A DNA stretch of 64,000 nt, taken from an uncultured Methanoregula sp. Lineage in GTDB: Archaea > Halobacteriota > Methanomicrobia > Methanomicrobiales > Methanospirillaceae. Below the pieces are notes generated by a model. That model did no database searches. It was not told the DNA's origin and saw only the letters and a program-made list of their open reading frames with translations. Made by a program: the position numbers and the translations under genes. The stretch is from assembly GCF_963677065.1 (NCBI RefSeq), contig NZ_OY781872.1:3033419-3097418 (forward strand). Direction: 5' to 3'. Below are positions 27,889 through 35,969 of this stretch, piece by piece; position 1 is the first letter of the stretch, and every line of letters begins with the position of its first letter.

Positions 27889-29856
27889 ATGGTCGCCCCA
27901 CCCGGGTGTCGCCCGGATCCCGATACGCTGCTTGCGCATATCCAGAGTGAAGAGCGGCAGAGAACGCGGGGCAAGCTCAAGATTTTTTTAGGGTATATTG
28001 CAGGCGTGGGAAAGACGTACGAGATGCTCCAGGCGGCCCACCTGCGAAAACGCGACGGGATCGATGTCCGGATCGGGTATGTCGAGACCCACGGGAGGAT
28101 CGAGACCGAAGCCCTGGTTGAGGGGCTCGAGATCATCCCCCGGAAAATAATCGATTACCAGAACGTGAAGATTCCGGAGATGGATCTCGACAGGATCCTC
28201 GCCCTTCGCCCGGAACTGGTCCTTGTCGATGAACTTGCTCACACCAATGCACCGGGTTCGCGCCATCCGAAACGCTATCAGGATGTCGAAGAGCTGCTCG
28301 ATGCAGGCATCAATGTCTATACAACGCTGAATGTCCAGCATATCGAGAGCCTCAATGATGTCGTTGCCCAGATCACCGGCGTCGTTATCCGGGAGACCAT
28401 CCCGGACCGGGTGATCGATGAAGCCGCCGAGATCGAACTGGTGGACCTGGCCCCGCAGGAACTTCTCCAGCGGCTCCGGGAAGGTAAAGTGTACGTTCCC
28501 GAGATGGCTGCCCGGGCTCTTGAGAAGTTCTTCAATGAAGGCAACCTGTATGCATTGCGGGAACTCGCCCTCCGCCGGGCAGCTGAACGGGTCGACACCC
28601 AGATGCTTGCCTATATGCAGACCCGGGCCATTCCGGGGCCCTGGGCAGCGGGGGATAGTCTGCTTGTCTGCATCGGGCCGGGACCGTTGTCCGAACGGTT
28701 GGTCCGCACTGCCCGCAGGCAGGCGGATCGGATGAACGCCCCGTGGACTGCTCTGTATGTTGAGACCCCATCCCATCACCGCTTATCGAAGAAGGGAAAA
28801 GAGCAGGTATCAAAAACGCTCCATCTTGCAGAAACCTTAGGGGCCACGACTGCCACCGTCTTCGGGGTTAATGTCGCAAACACGGCGATCGATTATGCCC
28901 GCAGGCACAATGCTACCCGGATCATCATAGGAAAAACGCTCCGGCCTCGCTGGCAGGAGTTTGTCTTCGGTTCTGTGGTGGACCAGCTCATCCACAACAG
29001 CGGCACCATCGACATCTATGTCATCAGCAGCCAGGAGGATCTGCCACCATCATCCGTGGAGATGGAACCCCTGCTCCCGGCTACCCCGCCGAAGGATTAT
29101 GTTGCAAGTCTGGTCCTCGTTGCTATTATCACGGCTGTCGGCTGGCTGATCCATTCATTCATCTCCCCGGTAAATCTTGCCATGCTGTTCATGCTTGGGG
29201 TCGTTGCCGTAGCATGGAGACGGGGACTGCGCCCGGCAATATTTACCGCAGTCATCGGGGTTTTAGCATTCGATTTCTTCTTTATTCCACCATACTTGAC
29301 GTTCAGGGTCAACGATACAGAGTATCTCATCACGTTTGCCGGTATGATTATTGTCGGTTCGCTGGTCAGTATCCTGGTGGCACGGGCACGCGAACATGCC
29401 GAATCGGCACAGATCCGTGAGCAGGAGACCGGGACCCTGTATGCATTGTCCCAGGATCTTGCACGGGCGGTTGATAATAATTCAATCATCACCGCAGTTG
29501 CAAAGCATATCAGGGAGATCTTCCAGTGGGATTCGGTCTTCCTCCTTCCGGATGATAACCGGCTCGTTGTTTACCCGGGAAGCCCGAATCTGACGCTCAA
29601 TGCTGATGATATCGCGGTTGCCACATGGGCTTTCCAGCATGGCACCATTGCCGGTTACGACACGGATACTCTCCATGGTTCACCAATCCGGTACATTCCT
29701 CTCGAGAGTTCACAGGTGATGCTGGGAATCATGGGAGTGAGACCCGCTGACCCGGACGGGATAATCACCCACGAGCAGGAACGCATTCTCACGGCGTTTG
29801 CGAGCCAGATGGCGCAGGCACTTGAACGGGTGAAACTGACAACGAGCCCGCGATGA
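27889..29856 (+). CDS. kdpD: KdpD-like sensor lacking the histidine kinase domains
   Basis: About 655 residues. In order: the KdpD N-terminal domain with its Walker-A-like G-Y-I-A-G-V-G-K-T and V-D-E-L-A-H-T-N-A-P-G-S-R-H motifs (about residues 25-230), a universal-stress-like domain (about 240-375), the four-helix DUF4118 membrane part (about 400-500), and a GAF domain (about 515-650). It ends there: no HisKA phosphoacceptor and no HATPase domain. Bacterial KdpD continues with a kinase of about 250 residues. The ATG at 27889 lies just after kdpB; a GTG at 27877 is an alternative. It may sense K+ or ionic strength and act by binding rather than phosphorylation. No kdpE gene is present. Confidence 0.88.
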   Translation: MVAPPGCRPDPDTLLAHIQSEERQRTRGKLKIFLGYIAGVGKTYEMLQAAHLRKRDGIDVRIGYVETHGRIETEALVEGLEIIPRKIIDYQNVKIPEMDLDRILALRPELVLVDELAHTNAPGSRHPKRYQDVEELLDAGINVYTTLNVQHIESLNDVVAQITGVVIRETIPDRVIDEAAEIELVDLAPQELLQRLREGKVYVPEMAARALEKFFNEGNLYALRELALRRAAERVDTQMLAYMQTRAIPGPWAAGDSLLVCIGPGPLSERLVRTARRQADRMNAPWTALYVETPSHHRLSKKGKEQVSKTLHLAETLGATTATVFGVNVANTAIDYARRHNATRIIIGKTLRPRWQEFVFGSVVDQLIHNSGTIDIYVISSQEDLPPSSVEMEPLLPATPPKDYVASLVLVAIITAVGWLIHSFISPVNLAMLFMLGVVAVAWRRGLRPAIFTAVIGVLAFDFFFIPPYLTFRVNDTEYLITFAGMIIVGSLVSILVARAREHAESAQIREQETGTLYALSQDLARAVDNNSIITAVAKHIREIFQWDSVFLLPDDNRLVVYPGSPNLTLNADDIAVATWAFQHGTIAGYDTDTLHGSPIRYIPLESSQVMLGIMGVRPADPDGIITHEQERILTAFASQMAQALERVKLTTSPR

Positions 29857-29882
29857 TGCCGGTTTTTTTATCCGGGTTCAGC
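29795..29882. other. Convergent end between the kdp operon and the KUP gene
   Basis: The kdpD stop is at 29854-29856. A short T-run (about 29864-29870) follows and could serve as a T-rich archaeal terminator. The convergent KUP gene ends at 29981. Confidence 0.25.
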
Positions 29883-29980
29883 CGGGCAGCGTTGTATTAA
29901 AGGCATAATTCTGTTGCACTGCAACACAACTGCCTGACGGGGATTGTCCGGAAAAATTGAGGGCGTTTGTATGTCCGTCC

Positions 29981-31795
29981 TTACAGTTCCACCCTTGTGA
30001 CGACACCATGGATCTTGTCGGGGGGCAGCTTGTAGAACTGCACCAGGGGCGGGGAGAGGCGTTTGATCGCTGCAAAAATACGCCAGACAACATGAGTGGT
30101 AACAATGTCTTCCATGCCATAGAAGATCGTTACCTCATCGATATCCGCCTCTTTTAATATCTCCCCTATATCGACGATCTCCATATACCCGAGGTATATC
30201 TCAAAGATCGAGAACCCCTGTGCGAGTTCGCGGGTGACTCCCCAGGTTACCCCGAAGGGCTGTTCGGTCCGGATGATCGAGATGATGATATTGTCATCGT
30301 AAATGATCTTGTTGTTGAACATAATCCGGGGAACATACTGGGGAAGATTCCGGAAATCCCGGGCAAAGAACAGGGCAGTGCCAGAGATCCGGTTCGCCGA
30401 ATGGTAGGCGTCCTTGAATTTTACCAGGAAATTGTCAAGAGGGATCGGGCTCAGTTTTGCAGCAAGTTTCCTCTGGCCGTTCACGTAGATCATGATGATA
30501 GCAAACGGGATGAAAGCAATGACGAGCGACCAGTAACCTCCGTCAGGGATCTTATGGAGATTTGCAATCAGGAACGCGATCGTGATCCCGAGGATGAGAA
30601 CTGCCATCAGGGATTTCACGATCTGCCCCCGCAGGAGGAGAATCCACGTAACGAGGATCGCGGTGATCACCATGGTCCCGCAGACCGCAAGGCCATAGGC
30701 ATGGGTGAGATTGTTGGACGTCCTGAAGATCACAATAACGAAGAGAACCGCGAGGAGCAGGGCCCAGTTCACGATATCGATATAGATCTGGGAACGGAGT
30801 TGCGGGGAAGTGTAGTCAATGCGCAACAGCGGCATGATCCGGGTTGTGATACCCTGGTACACAATTGAAAATATTCCCGAGATCATAGCCTGGGAAGCGA
30901 TAACGGTTGCCGCAATGCTCAGAATCAGGAAGGGAACATACAGGATTCCTGACTGGGAAAAGATCATCTCGAAGAGGATGTTGTGTGCGCCGGGATGGGA
31001 CAGCAGGAAGGCACCCTGGCCGAGATAGTTCACCACGAGTGCAGCAAAGACGATGTACCAGGCACTGACGATCGGCTTCCTGCCCAGGTGCCCCATGTCC
31101 GCGTACAGGGCTTCGCCCCCGGTTGCCACGAGTATTACCGAGGAGAGAATCAGGAATCCTTCAAGCCCGTGCGAGGCTAAGTAGTGGATTCCGTACATCG
31201 GGTTCACCGCCAGCAGGACCTGGGGAGCAAACCAGAGGGCACACAGACCGGAGATGGCAAGGGCGGCAAACCAGATGATCATGACCGGGCCAAACGCCCA
31301 CGCCACCCGCTCGCTCCCCCGGGCCTGGACAGAGAAGAGACCTATCGCGATGAGTCCGGCAATTATCATCAGGGTCATCTGGGATGTCTGTTCAAACCCC
31401 GGGATGAGGGTGACGCCCTCCACTGCAGACAGTATGCTGATGGCCGGGGTTATCACCCCGTCGCCGATGAAAAGGGCTATGCCGATGATCGCGAGCAGGG
31501 AGACAAACGCGATCTGGTTGCCGGATTTCAGCATGGAGAGGAGGATCTCTTTGAGCACGATCGTCCCACCTTCGCCTTTTTTACCGAGATGCATGGCGAG
31601 GTACGTGTACTGGACCGTGACAAGCATGGTCAGGGTCCAGATGATCAGCGAGAGAATCCCCATAATGTTCTGCGGGGTGGGGGGGATGAGGAAAAAGATG
31701 GCGGTAAGCGAATAGATAGGACTCGTGCCGATATCGCCAAACACGAGACCCATGGATTTGACGACACCATTCAATGACGAGGAAGTGTGCGTCAT
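29981..31795 (-). CDS. kup: KUP-family potassium transporter
   Basis: A 604-residue K+ uptake protein with about 12 hydrophobic segments and a C-terminal cytoplasmic part. KUP hallmarks are the first-helix G-L-V-F-G-D-I-G-T-S-P-I-Y motif, F-I-G-D-G-V-I-T-P-A-I-S, and T-G-G-E-A-L-Y-A-D-M-G-H-L-G. I chose the ATG at 31795 (MTHTSSS) because a TATA-like sequence at 31837-31843 places the likely transcription start near 31814, downstream of the ATG at 31819. It is convergent with the kdp operon, so the region encodes two K+ uptake systems. Confidence 0.92.
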   Translation of the reverse strand: MTHTSSSLNGVVKSMGLVFGDIGTSPIYSLTAIFFLIPPTPQNIMGILSLIIWTLTMLVTVQYTYLAMHLGKKGEGGTIVLKEILLSMLKSGNQIAFVSLLAIIGIALFIGDGVITPAISILSAVEGVTLIPGFEQTSQMTLMIIAGLIAIGLFSVQARGSERVAWAFGPVMIIWFAALAISGLCALWFAPQVLLAVNPMYGIHYLASHGLEGFLILSSVILVATGGEALYADMGHLGRKPIVSAWYIVFAALVVNYLGQGAFLLSHPGAHNILFEMIFSQSGILYVPFLILSIAATVIASQAMISGIFSIVYQGITTRIMPLLRIDYTSPQLRSQIYIDIVNWALLLAVLFVIVIFRTSNNLTHAYGLAVCGTMVITAILVTWILLLRGQIVKSLMAVLILGITIAFLIANLHKIPDGGYWSLVIAFIPFAIIMIYVNGQRKLAAKLSPIPLDNFLVKFKDAYHSANRISGTALFFARDFRNLPQYVPRIMFNNKIIYDDNIIISIIRTEQPFGVTWGVTRELAQGFSIFEIYLGYMEIVDIGEILKEADIDEVTIFYGMEDIVTTHVVWRIFAAIKRLSPPLVQFYKLPPDKIHGVVTRVEL

Positions 31796-31836
31796 CCAGT
31801 AATGGTATTCCACCATCACAATTTAAGTATTCGCCT

Positions 31837-31843
31837 TATATCG
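31837..31843 (-). promoter_or_regulatory. TATA-like element of the KUP gene
   Basis: Read on the minus strand: GATATAA, about 45 bases before the chosen KUP start. It helps decide between the two possible start codons. Confidence 0.4.
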
Positions 31844-32094
31844 TGCAGACAAAAAGCCGGCAGGCCAGAAACAGGGTCGGGAGAAACGGAGGAGTTGGTT
31901 ATCGGCAGAACCAGCGCTGCATTGGTACACGACAGGACTGACTGTATCCGGTCTTCTCAAACAGCGGCCGGGCACTATGCCGGGCACAATGCCCTGCCGG
32001 GATTCGTCCCGGCCCGGGGGCGTTCAGCTTATCCGGAGGTTGCCGGGAAGATCTTCCTGGCGGGGGTTTTGCCAGCTGCCAGGACCGCAGCCGG

Positions 32095-32913
32095 TCAATA
32101 GAGATCGTACTTGCTCTTCAGCTGGGACCAGCGCTGGTACTCATCAGAAGACAGCGTGGTGCCGGCTTCCCGGGTCTCGCGGATTTTGGTTTTCAGGGCA
32201 ATCCATTCGCGGGCATCGTTAAAATCGCTCTGTACGCTCTCCAGGGAACGCCCACCGGAGACCGGAATAACTTCGGGTTCGGACCAGCCGACCTGGCCTG
32301 CACTCTCGAAGGTTGTCTCATCGGTTATGACATAGACATGGTTTGCCTCGATCATGCAGTAGCCGGTGTTGCGGAAATCATAGGGTGGCGGGCAGGCAAT
32401 CCCGGCAGTCATGTGGTTTTCAGGTACAAAGTACAAGACCGCCGATTTGAATCCCAGGTCCCCGAACAGGGAGGCCATGAGCATCGATTTTTCCCCGCAG
32501 ACCCCGCCGCCTTCGTAGAGAACCTCGTACGGATAGCGGTACTTCTCTCCCTTTTCATACGTGATGTGCTGGACAAGGCTTGCGGCAACCCGCGCCTGGT
32601 CATCGGGATTCGGGGTCACCTCGCGAACCTCACCGGCCATCTCCGCCACGTACGGCTTCTGGAGCGGTTCATTCATGTACGCAAGAAAGTACGAGGCATT
32701 GTCCCTTGGATCCCGGGAGGGTTTCATTCCCAGGTATCCGTTGTACAATTCCGTCGACATCCCCAGCGAGAGCGTTCCCGGCCTCCCGTCAAGCACGTAA
32801 TTGAAGGAGCGGGAGACAAAACCACTGGCTGAATCTTCTGACGCAGCCTGGACCGGAACGAGAAGCAGAACGCAAATGAGAAGGAGAAGAAGAACGGGAG
32901 AGGCACGGGCCAT
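32095..32913 (-). CDS. Secreted transglutaminase-like protein
   Basis: A 272-residue protein with an N-terminal signal sequence (hydrophobic run at residues 5-20, A-S-E-D following). The core has the transglutaminase/protease-like arrangement: the catalytic cysteine in G-G-V-C-G-E-K-S, then E-N-H-M as a first histidine candidate, and a later N-H-V-Y segment followed by an aspartate (V-I-T-D-E-T). Family members include cysteine proteases and inactive cell-surface proteins. The C-terminal 60 residues are predicted helical. Substrate unknown. Confidence 0.7.
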   Translation of the reverse strand: MARASPVLLLLLICVLLLVPVQAASEDSASGFVSRSFNYVLDGRPGTLSLGMSTELYNGYLGMKPSRDPRDNASYFLAYMNEPLQKPYVAEMAGEVREVTPNPDDQARVAASLVQHITYEKGEKYRYPYEVLYEGGGVCGEKSMLMASLFGDLGFKSAVLYFVPENHMTAGIACPPPYDFRNTGYCMIEANHVYVITDETTFESAGQVGWSEPEVIPVSGGRSLESVQSDFNDAREWIALKTKIRETREAGTTLSSDEYQRWSQLKSKYDLY

Positions 32914-33023
32914 GGATAGGAGTCTATTTCCGGATTATTTGATAATTGCGCAGATAAAAAAACGGGACCGGGTCTGCTGGAAGCGGAACCGGCAGAGTGC
33001 TGAACCGCTGCCGGTCTTGGGAA

Positions 33024-33671
33024 TTACCGGTTTTCCGTTTTAAAAAACCGGCACTTGCTGCTTATTACGCATTCATCGCAAAGCGGTTTTTTCGCATCGC
33101 AGGTTGCCCGGCCATGGGCGATCAGGACATCGGTGAGATCGCCCCAGGTATCCTGCGGGAAGAGGGCCATGAGATCCCGTTCGATGATCTCCACGTTGTC
33201 GGTATCGGAGAACCCGATCCGCTGCGAGAGCCTCCGGACATGGGTGTCGACTGCGATCCCCTCGTTCCGCCCGAGAGCGTGGTACATCACGATGTTTGCG
33301 GTCTTGCGCCCGACACCCGGGATGGTGAGGAGCTCGTCCATGGTTTCCGGGACGTTTCCCCCGAACCGGTCGAGCAGGGTCTGGGAAGCTGCGATGATGT
33401 TCTTTGCCTTCGCGTGGTAGTAGCCGAGGCTGTGGATGATCTTCTCCACGTCCCCGGTCCGGCCTTTCGAGAGTTCTTCCGGTCCCGGGTACTTCGAGAA
33501 GAGGGAGGATTTGACTTTCAGGACAGCCTTGTCGGTTGTCTGGGCGGAGAGAATCGTGAGGATGAGCACTTCAAACGGCGTTCCGCGTGCAACCGTCTCG
33601 GGAGTCTCGCGGGCATCGGGATACCGCGAAAGAAGAAGCGAATAGATCCGGGCGGCATCCTGTTTTTTCAT
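33024..33671 (-). CDS. nth: Endonuclease III (base-excision repair)
   Basis: A 215-residue DNA glycosylase/AP lyase acting on oxidised pyrimidines. The helix-hairpin-helix is L-T-I-P-G-V-G-R-K-T-A-N (catalytic lysine in this stretch) and the catalytic aspartate is in A-V-D-T-H-V-R-R. The C-terminal [4Fe-4S] site is C-x6-C-x2-C-x5-C (C-D-A-K-K-P-L-C-D-E-C-V...C). The start lies 7 bases after the tRNA gene on the same strand, so it may be transcribed with it. Confidence 0.95.
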   Translation of the reverse strand: MKKQDAARIYSLLLSRYPDARETPETVARGTPFEVLILTILSAQTTDKAVLKVKSSLFSKYPGPEELSKGRTGDVEKIIHSLGYYHAKAKNIIAASQTLLDRFGGNVPETMDELLTIPGVGRKTANIVMYHALGRNEGIAVDTHVRRLSQRIGFSDTDNVEIIERDLMALFPQDTWGDLTDVLIAHGRATCDAKKPLCDECVISSKCRFFKTENR

Positions 33672-33678
33672 GGTCCGA

Positions 33679-33753
33679 TGGGGTAGGGCGGATTCGAACC
33701 GCCGTCAAAGCGTCCCAAACGCTCTAGGATGGACCAGGCTACCCTACTACCCC
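33679..33753 (-). tRNA. tRNA-Pro (anticodon UGG)
   Basis: A 75-base minus-strand cloverleaf. The acceptor stem is GGGGTAG/CTACCCC with discriminator A. The anticodon stem is GAGCG/CGCTT around the loop TTTGGGA, giving anticodon TGG, and the T-arm is GGCGG-TTCGAAT-CCGCC. The 3' CCA is not encoded, as is usual for archaea. An A+T-rich TTTTTTAATT stretch about 28 bases upstream could be its box A. Directly followed by the endonuclease III gene. Confidence 0.93.
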
Positions 33754-33899
33754 GCGCCATAGTAGATGGGACGGGGGAATTAAAAAAGAGTGGGGGTGGG
33801 GGATGGACCGGGCAGGCCGCGGATTTCCCCGGGGGATCCCGGTGTCACGAGGCCGGGCCGGAGCACCAGCGGGAACGAGCAGACAGGACCGGACGATCT

Positions 33900-34346
33900 T
33901 CAGGCAGGTAACGTCGTGTCCCGATCGTGTTCCTTCCCGGGTTTTTTGTGGTCCTGCTGTTTGAGTATCTCGACAAGACTTGAAAAGAGAACGGCTTCGA
34001 GGGCCTCATCGCAGCCCACGAATGCCTCGCTTGCATGCTTTTTTGCAAGGACTGCGAGCATTTCCCCAGTTCTCCGATCCTCTTGCGTGAGAGTCCCCAC
34101 TGACCGGGTCCACCGGGTTGCCATCCGGTTTGCCCCTTGCCGGACGCTTTCTGTACTTCTTCCCATGACCGGATCGATACCCTGTTTGTGGGCATAAAGA
34201 TCAGGATTGAATGGTGTGAAAGTATCGCAAGGCCGGGTCGCACGGTTCGGACAACATCGGCGCACCTGCTCAAGATCCCCGGGCGGTAAATCCATTATCG
34301 AAACCAGCGGGCCCGGCAAAGCGTCTGCTCTGACACGCAATGCCAA
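33900..34346 (-). CDS. Uncharacterised small protein
   Basis: 148 residues, or 131 if translation starts at 34295 (MDLPPGD), which fits the following acidic start better. It has three cysteines near the N-terminus (R-C-C-P-N...P-C) and a helical, charged C-terminal half (E-D-R-R-T-G-E-M-L-A-V-L-A-K-K). Codon use looks coding on this strand. No family recognised. Confidence 0.45.
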   Translation of the reverse strand: MALRVRADALPGPLVSIMDLPPGDLEQVRRCCPNRATRPCDTFTPFNPDLYAHKQGIDPVMGRSTESVRQGANRMATRWTRSVGTLTQEDRRTGEMLAVLAKKHASEAFVGCDEALEAVLFSSLVEILKQQDHKKPGKEHDRDTTLPA

Positions 34347-34914
34347 AGGGAGTGTTTGAGGATTTGATTATTCCGGCAGGAGTTGTTTTGAGGCCCGGTA
34401 GATTTCTCCGGATAACCTCATTTCCGGAGAGGTTCCCTCAGGGTCCCCATTTTAAAATTCACTCCAGATAGAGAAGCATTCATATCCGCGTTCCGGCAGC
34501 GTTTCCGGGTAACCACGGGCAAAAATAAATGGCTGAAACCGGGGCTGCCGGAAGGCCGATAACGGCCATTCTGCGAGGTGCATTCCAGCCTTGTTTTGGC
34601 AATCAGGGCGATTTACGGCCGCATTCTCCACACGAACAGGAACGGGGCGGAATGCGGGGAATTCCGCGAGGGAGCCGGGAGAGAGAAAGGCAATCCGGGG
34701 CCGCAGCGGGATTGGTTTACCTGAGGGAGAGATCCCCCTCACATTTCGGGGTTTCCGATAGCGAAGGATGGGTATTTATCACCGTATTCCCGCAATCGCC
34801 AGGGCGATCCGCTGCATCGGCCCGCGGGATGGCCATGCCCCGGGAAAAGCGCCAGAATAATGAACAAACGGGGGGATCAGCCCGATCCCCAAAATAAATT
34901 CTCCTTTTCGTCAT
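34347..34914. other. Intergenic stretch, nothing convincing
   Basis: About 570 bases between two minus-strand genes. Short frames are open on both strands (for example plus 34529-34897 and minus 34452-34742), but neither has a recognisable domain, a good ribosome-binding site or a plausible hydrophobic core. I see no RNA gene or repeat here. Confidence 0.4.
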
Positions 34915-35619
34915 CTAAAGAGGCAGCGCCTTCTTCTTTTTGTCGGAAACGACCGTGCCGGTATATTTTCCCTTGAGGATCGCGTTTGCAAGATTTTTCG
35001 GATCCCGGCCGTCCAGCACCACGAGCGGGATGCCGCTGCGCTCGACAACCCGGGCAGCAACGATGTCCAGCACATTGTTCGAGCCGGCCCCGAGGCCCTT
35101 GCTTCCCACGATATCCAGGAGCTGCTGCGGGGTGAGGGTGTCAAAACGGGTCGCATCCGGAACCTTGTTCGGGTCATCGGAGTAGATGCCATCGACCGAG
35201 GTTGCATTGATGAAGACCGCCGCGCCCACGCGTTCGGCAAGCACGGCAGCAACGGCATCGGTGGTCTGGCCGGGGGTTATCCCGCCCATGACAACGATCT
35301 TGCCGGACTCGGCAAACTTCTTGGCCTCCGAGTGGCTCTCGGCCACTTTCGGGTAAGCCTCTCCCCCGAGAGCCGCGATCAGCATGGTTGCATTCAGCCG
35401 GGTGATGAGAATGCCTATCTCATCCGAGGTCCCCTCGTCGATGCCAAGTTCCCGGGTCACGCTGATATAGCGCCTGGCCTCGCCGCCCCCGCCAACCACG
35501 ACAAAGAGCCGGTGGCTCTTGTGGATCTTCTTCAGAACCGGGACATATTCCCTGATGGTGTGGTTCTCCAGTTTCGGGATCAGGATGGAACCGCCAAGCG
35601 AGATGACAACCGTCTTCAT
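34915..35619 (-). CDS. pyrH: UMP kinase, archaeal type
   Basis: A 234-residue amino-acid-kinase-fold enzyme converting UMP to UDP. Features are the N-terminal S-L-G-G-S-I-L, the V-V-V-G-G-G-G-E-A-R-R nucleotide loop, G-G-I-T-P-G-Q-T-T-D-A and the conserved N-A-T-S-V-D-G-I-Y-S-D-D-P. It is about the length of archaeal UMP kinases and lacks the bacterial N-terminal extension. Divergent from the zinc-ribbon gene. Confidence 0.92.
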   Translation of the reverse strand: MKTVVISLGGSILIPKLENHTIREYVPVLKKIHKSHRLFVVVGGGGEARRYISVTRELGIDEGTSDEIGILITRLNATMLIAALGGEAYPKVAESHSEAKKFAESGKIVVMGGITPGQTTDAVAAVLAERVGAAVFINATSVDGIYSDDPNKVPDATRFDTLTPQQLLDIVGSKGLGAGSNNVLDIVAARVVERSGIPLVVLDGRDPKNLANAILKGKYTGTVVSDKKKKALPL

Positions 35620-35657
35620 TGCATTAGTTTTTGTGCCGGAGACACATAGAGTTCACT

Positions 35658-35828
35658 ATGTTCTACTGCCCGAAGTGCAAAAGCCAGGAGATATTCCCGG
35701 TTGCCGGGGGCTATGTCGGCCAGATCTACCTATGCAAGGATTGCGGGTACCGCGGATCGTTCGTTCTCGAGATCGATTCGCCCGACGCACTCCGCGAGAT
35801 GGAAAAGGACGAAAAGGATCGCAAATAA
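35658..35828 (+). CDS. Small zinc-ribbon protein
   Basis: 56 residues with two CxxC pairs (C-P-K-C near residue 4 and C-K-D-C near residue 28), giving a four-cysteine zinc ribbon. The ATG at 35658 starts exactly at the first cysteine pair (MFYCPKC), which is typical of this type. The acidic C-terminus ends in E-K-D-E-K-D-R-K. Function unknown. It is divergent from UMP kinase by about 40 bases. Confidence 0.75.
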   Translation: MFYCPKCKSQEIFPVAGGYVGQIYLCKDCGYRGSFVLEIDSPDALREMEKDEKDRK

Positions 35829-35969
35829 CCGGTCTTTTTCATCCGGGAACATATGCGACATACCGGCCGGGAAAAACCGTGCAGCAATAATTCTCCGGTT
35901 ACCATCCTGACGTGATTACAAAAAAACCGGCAGGCCGTAATCCGGTTCATTTCAGGATCCGGCCAGTCA

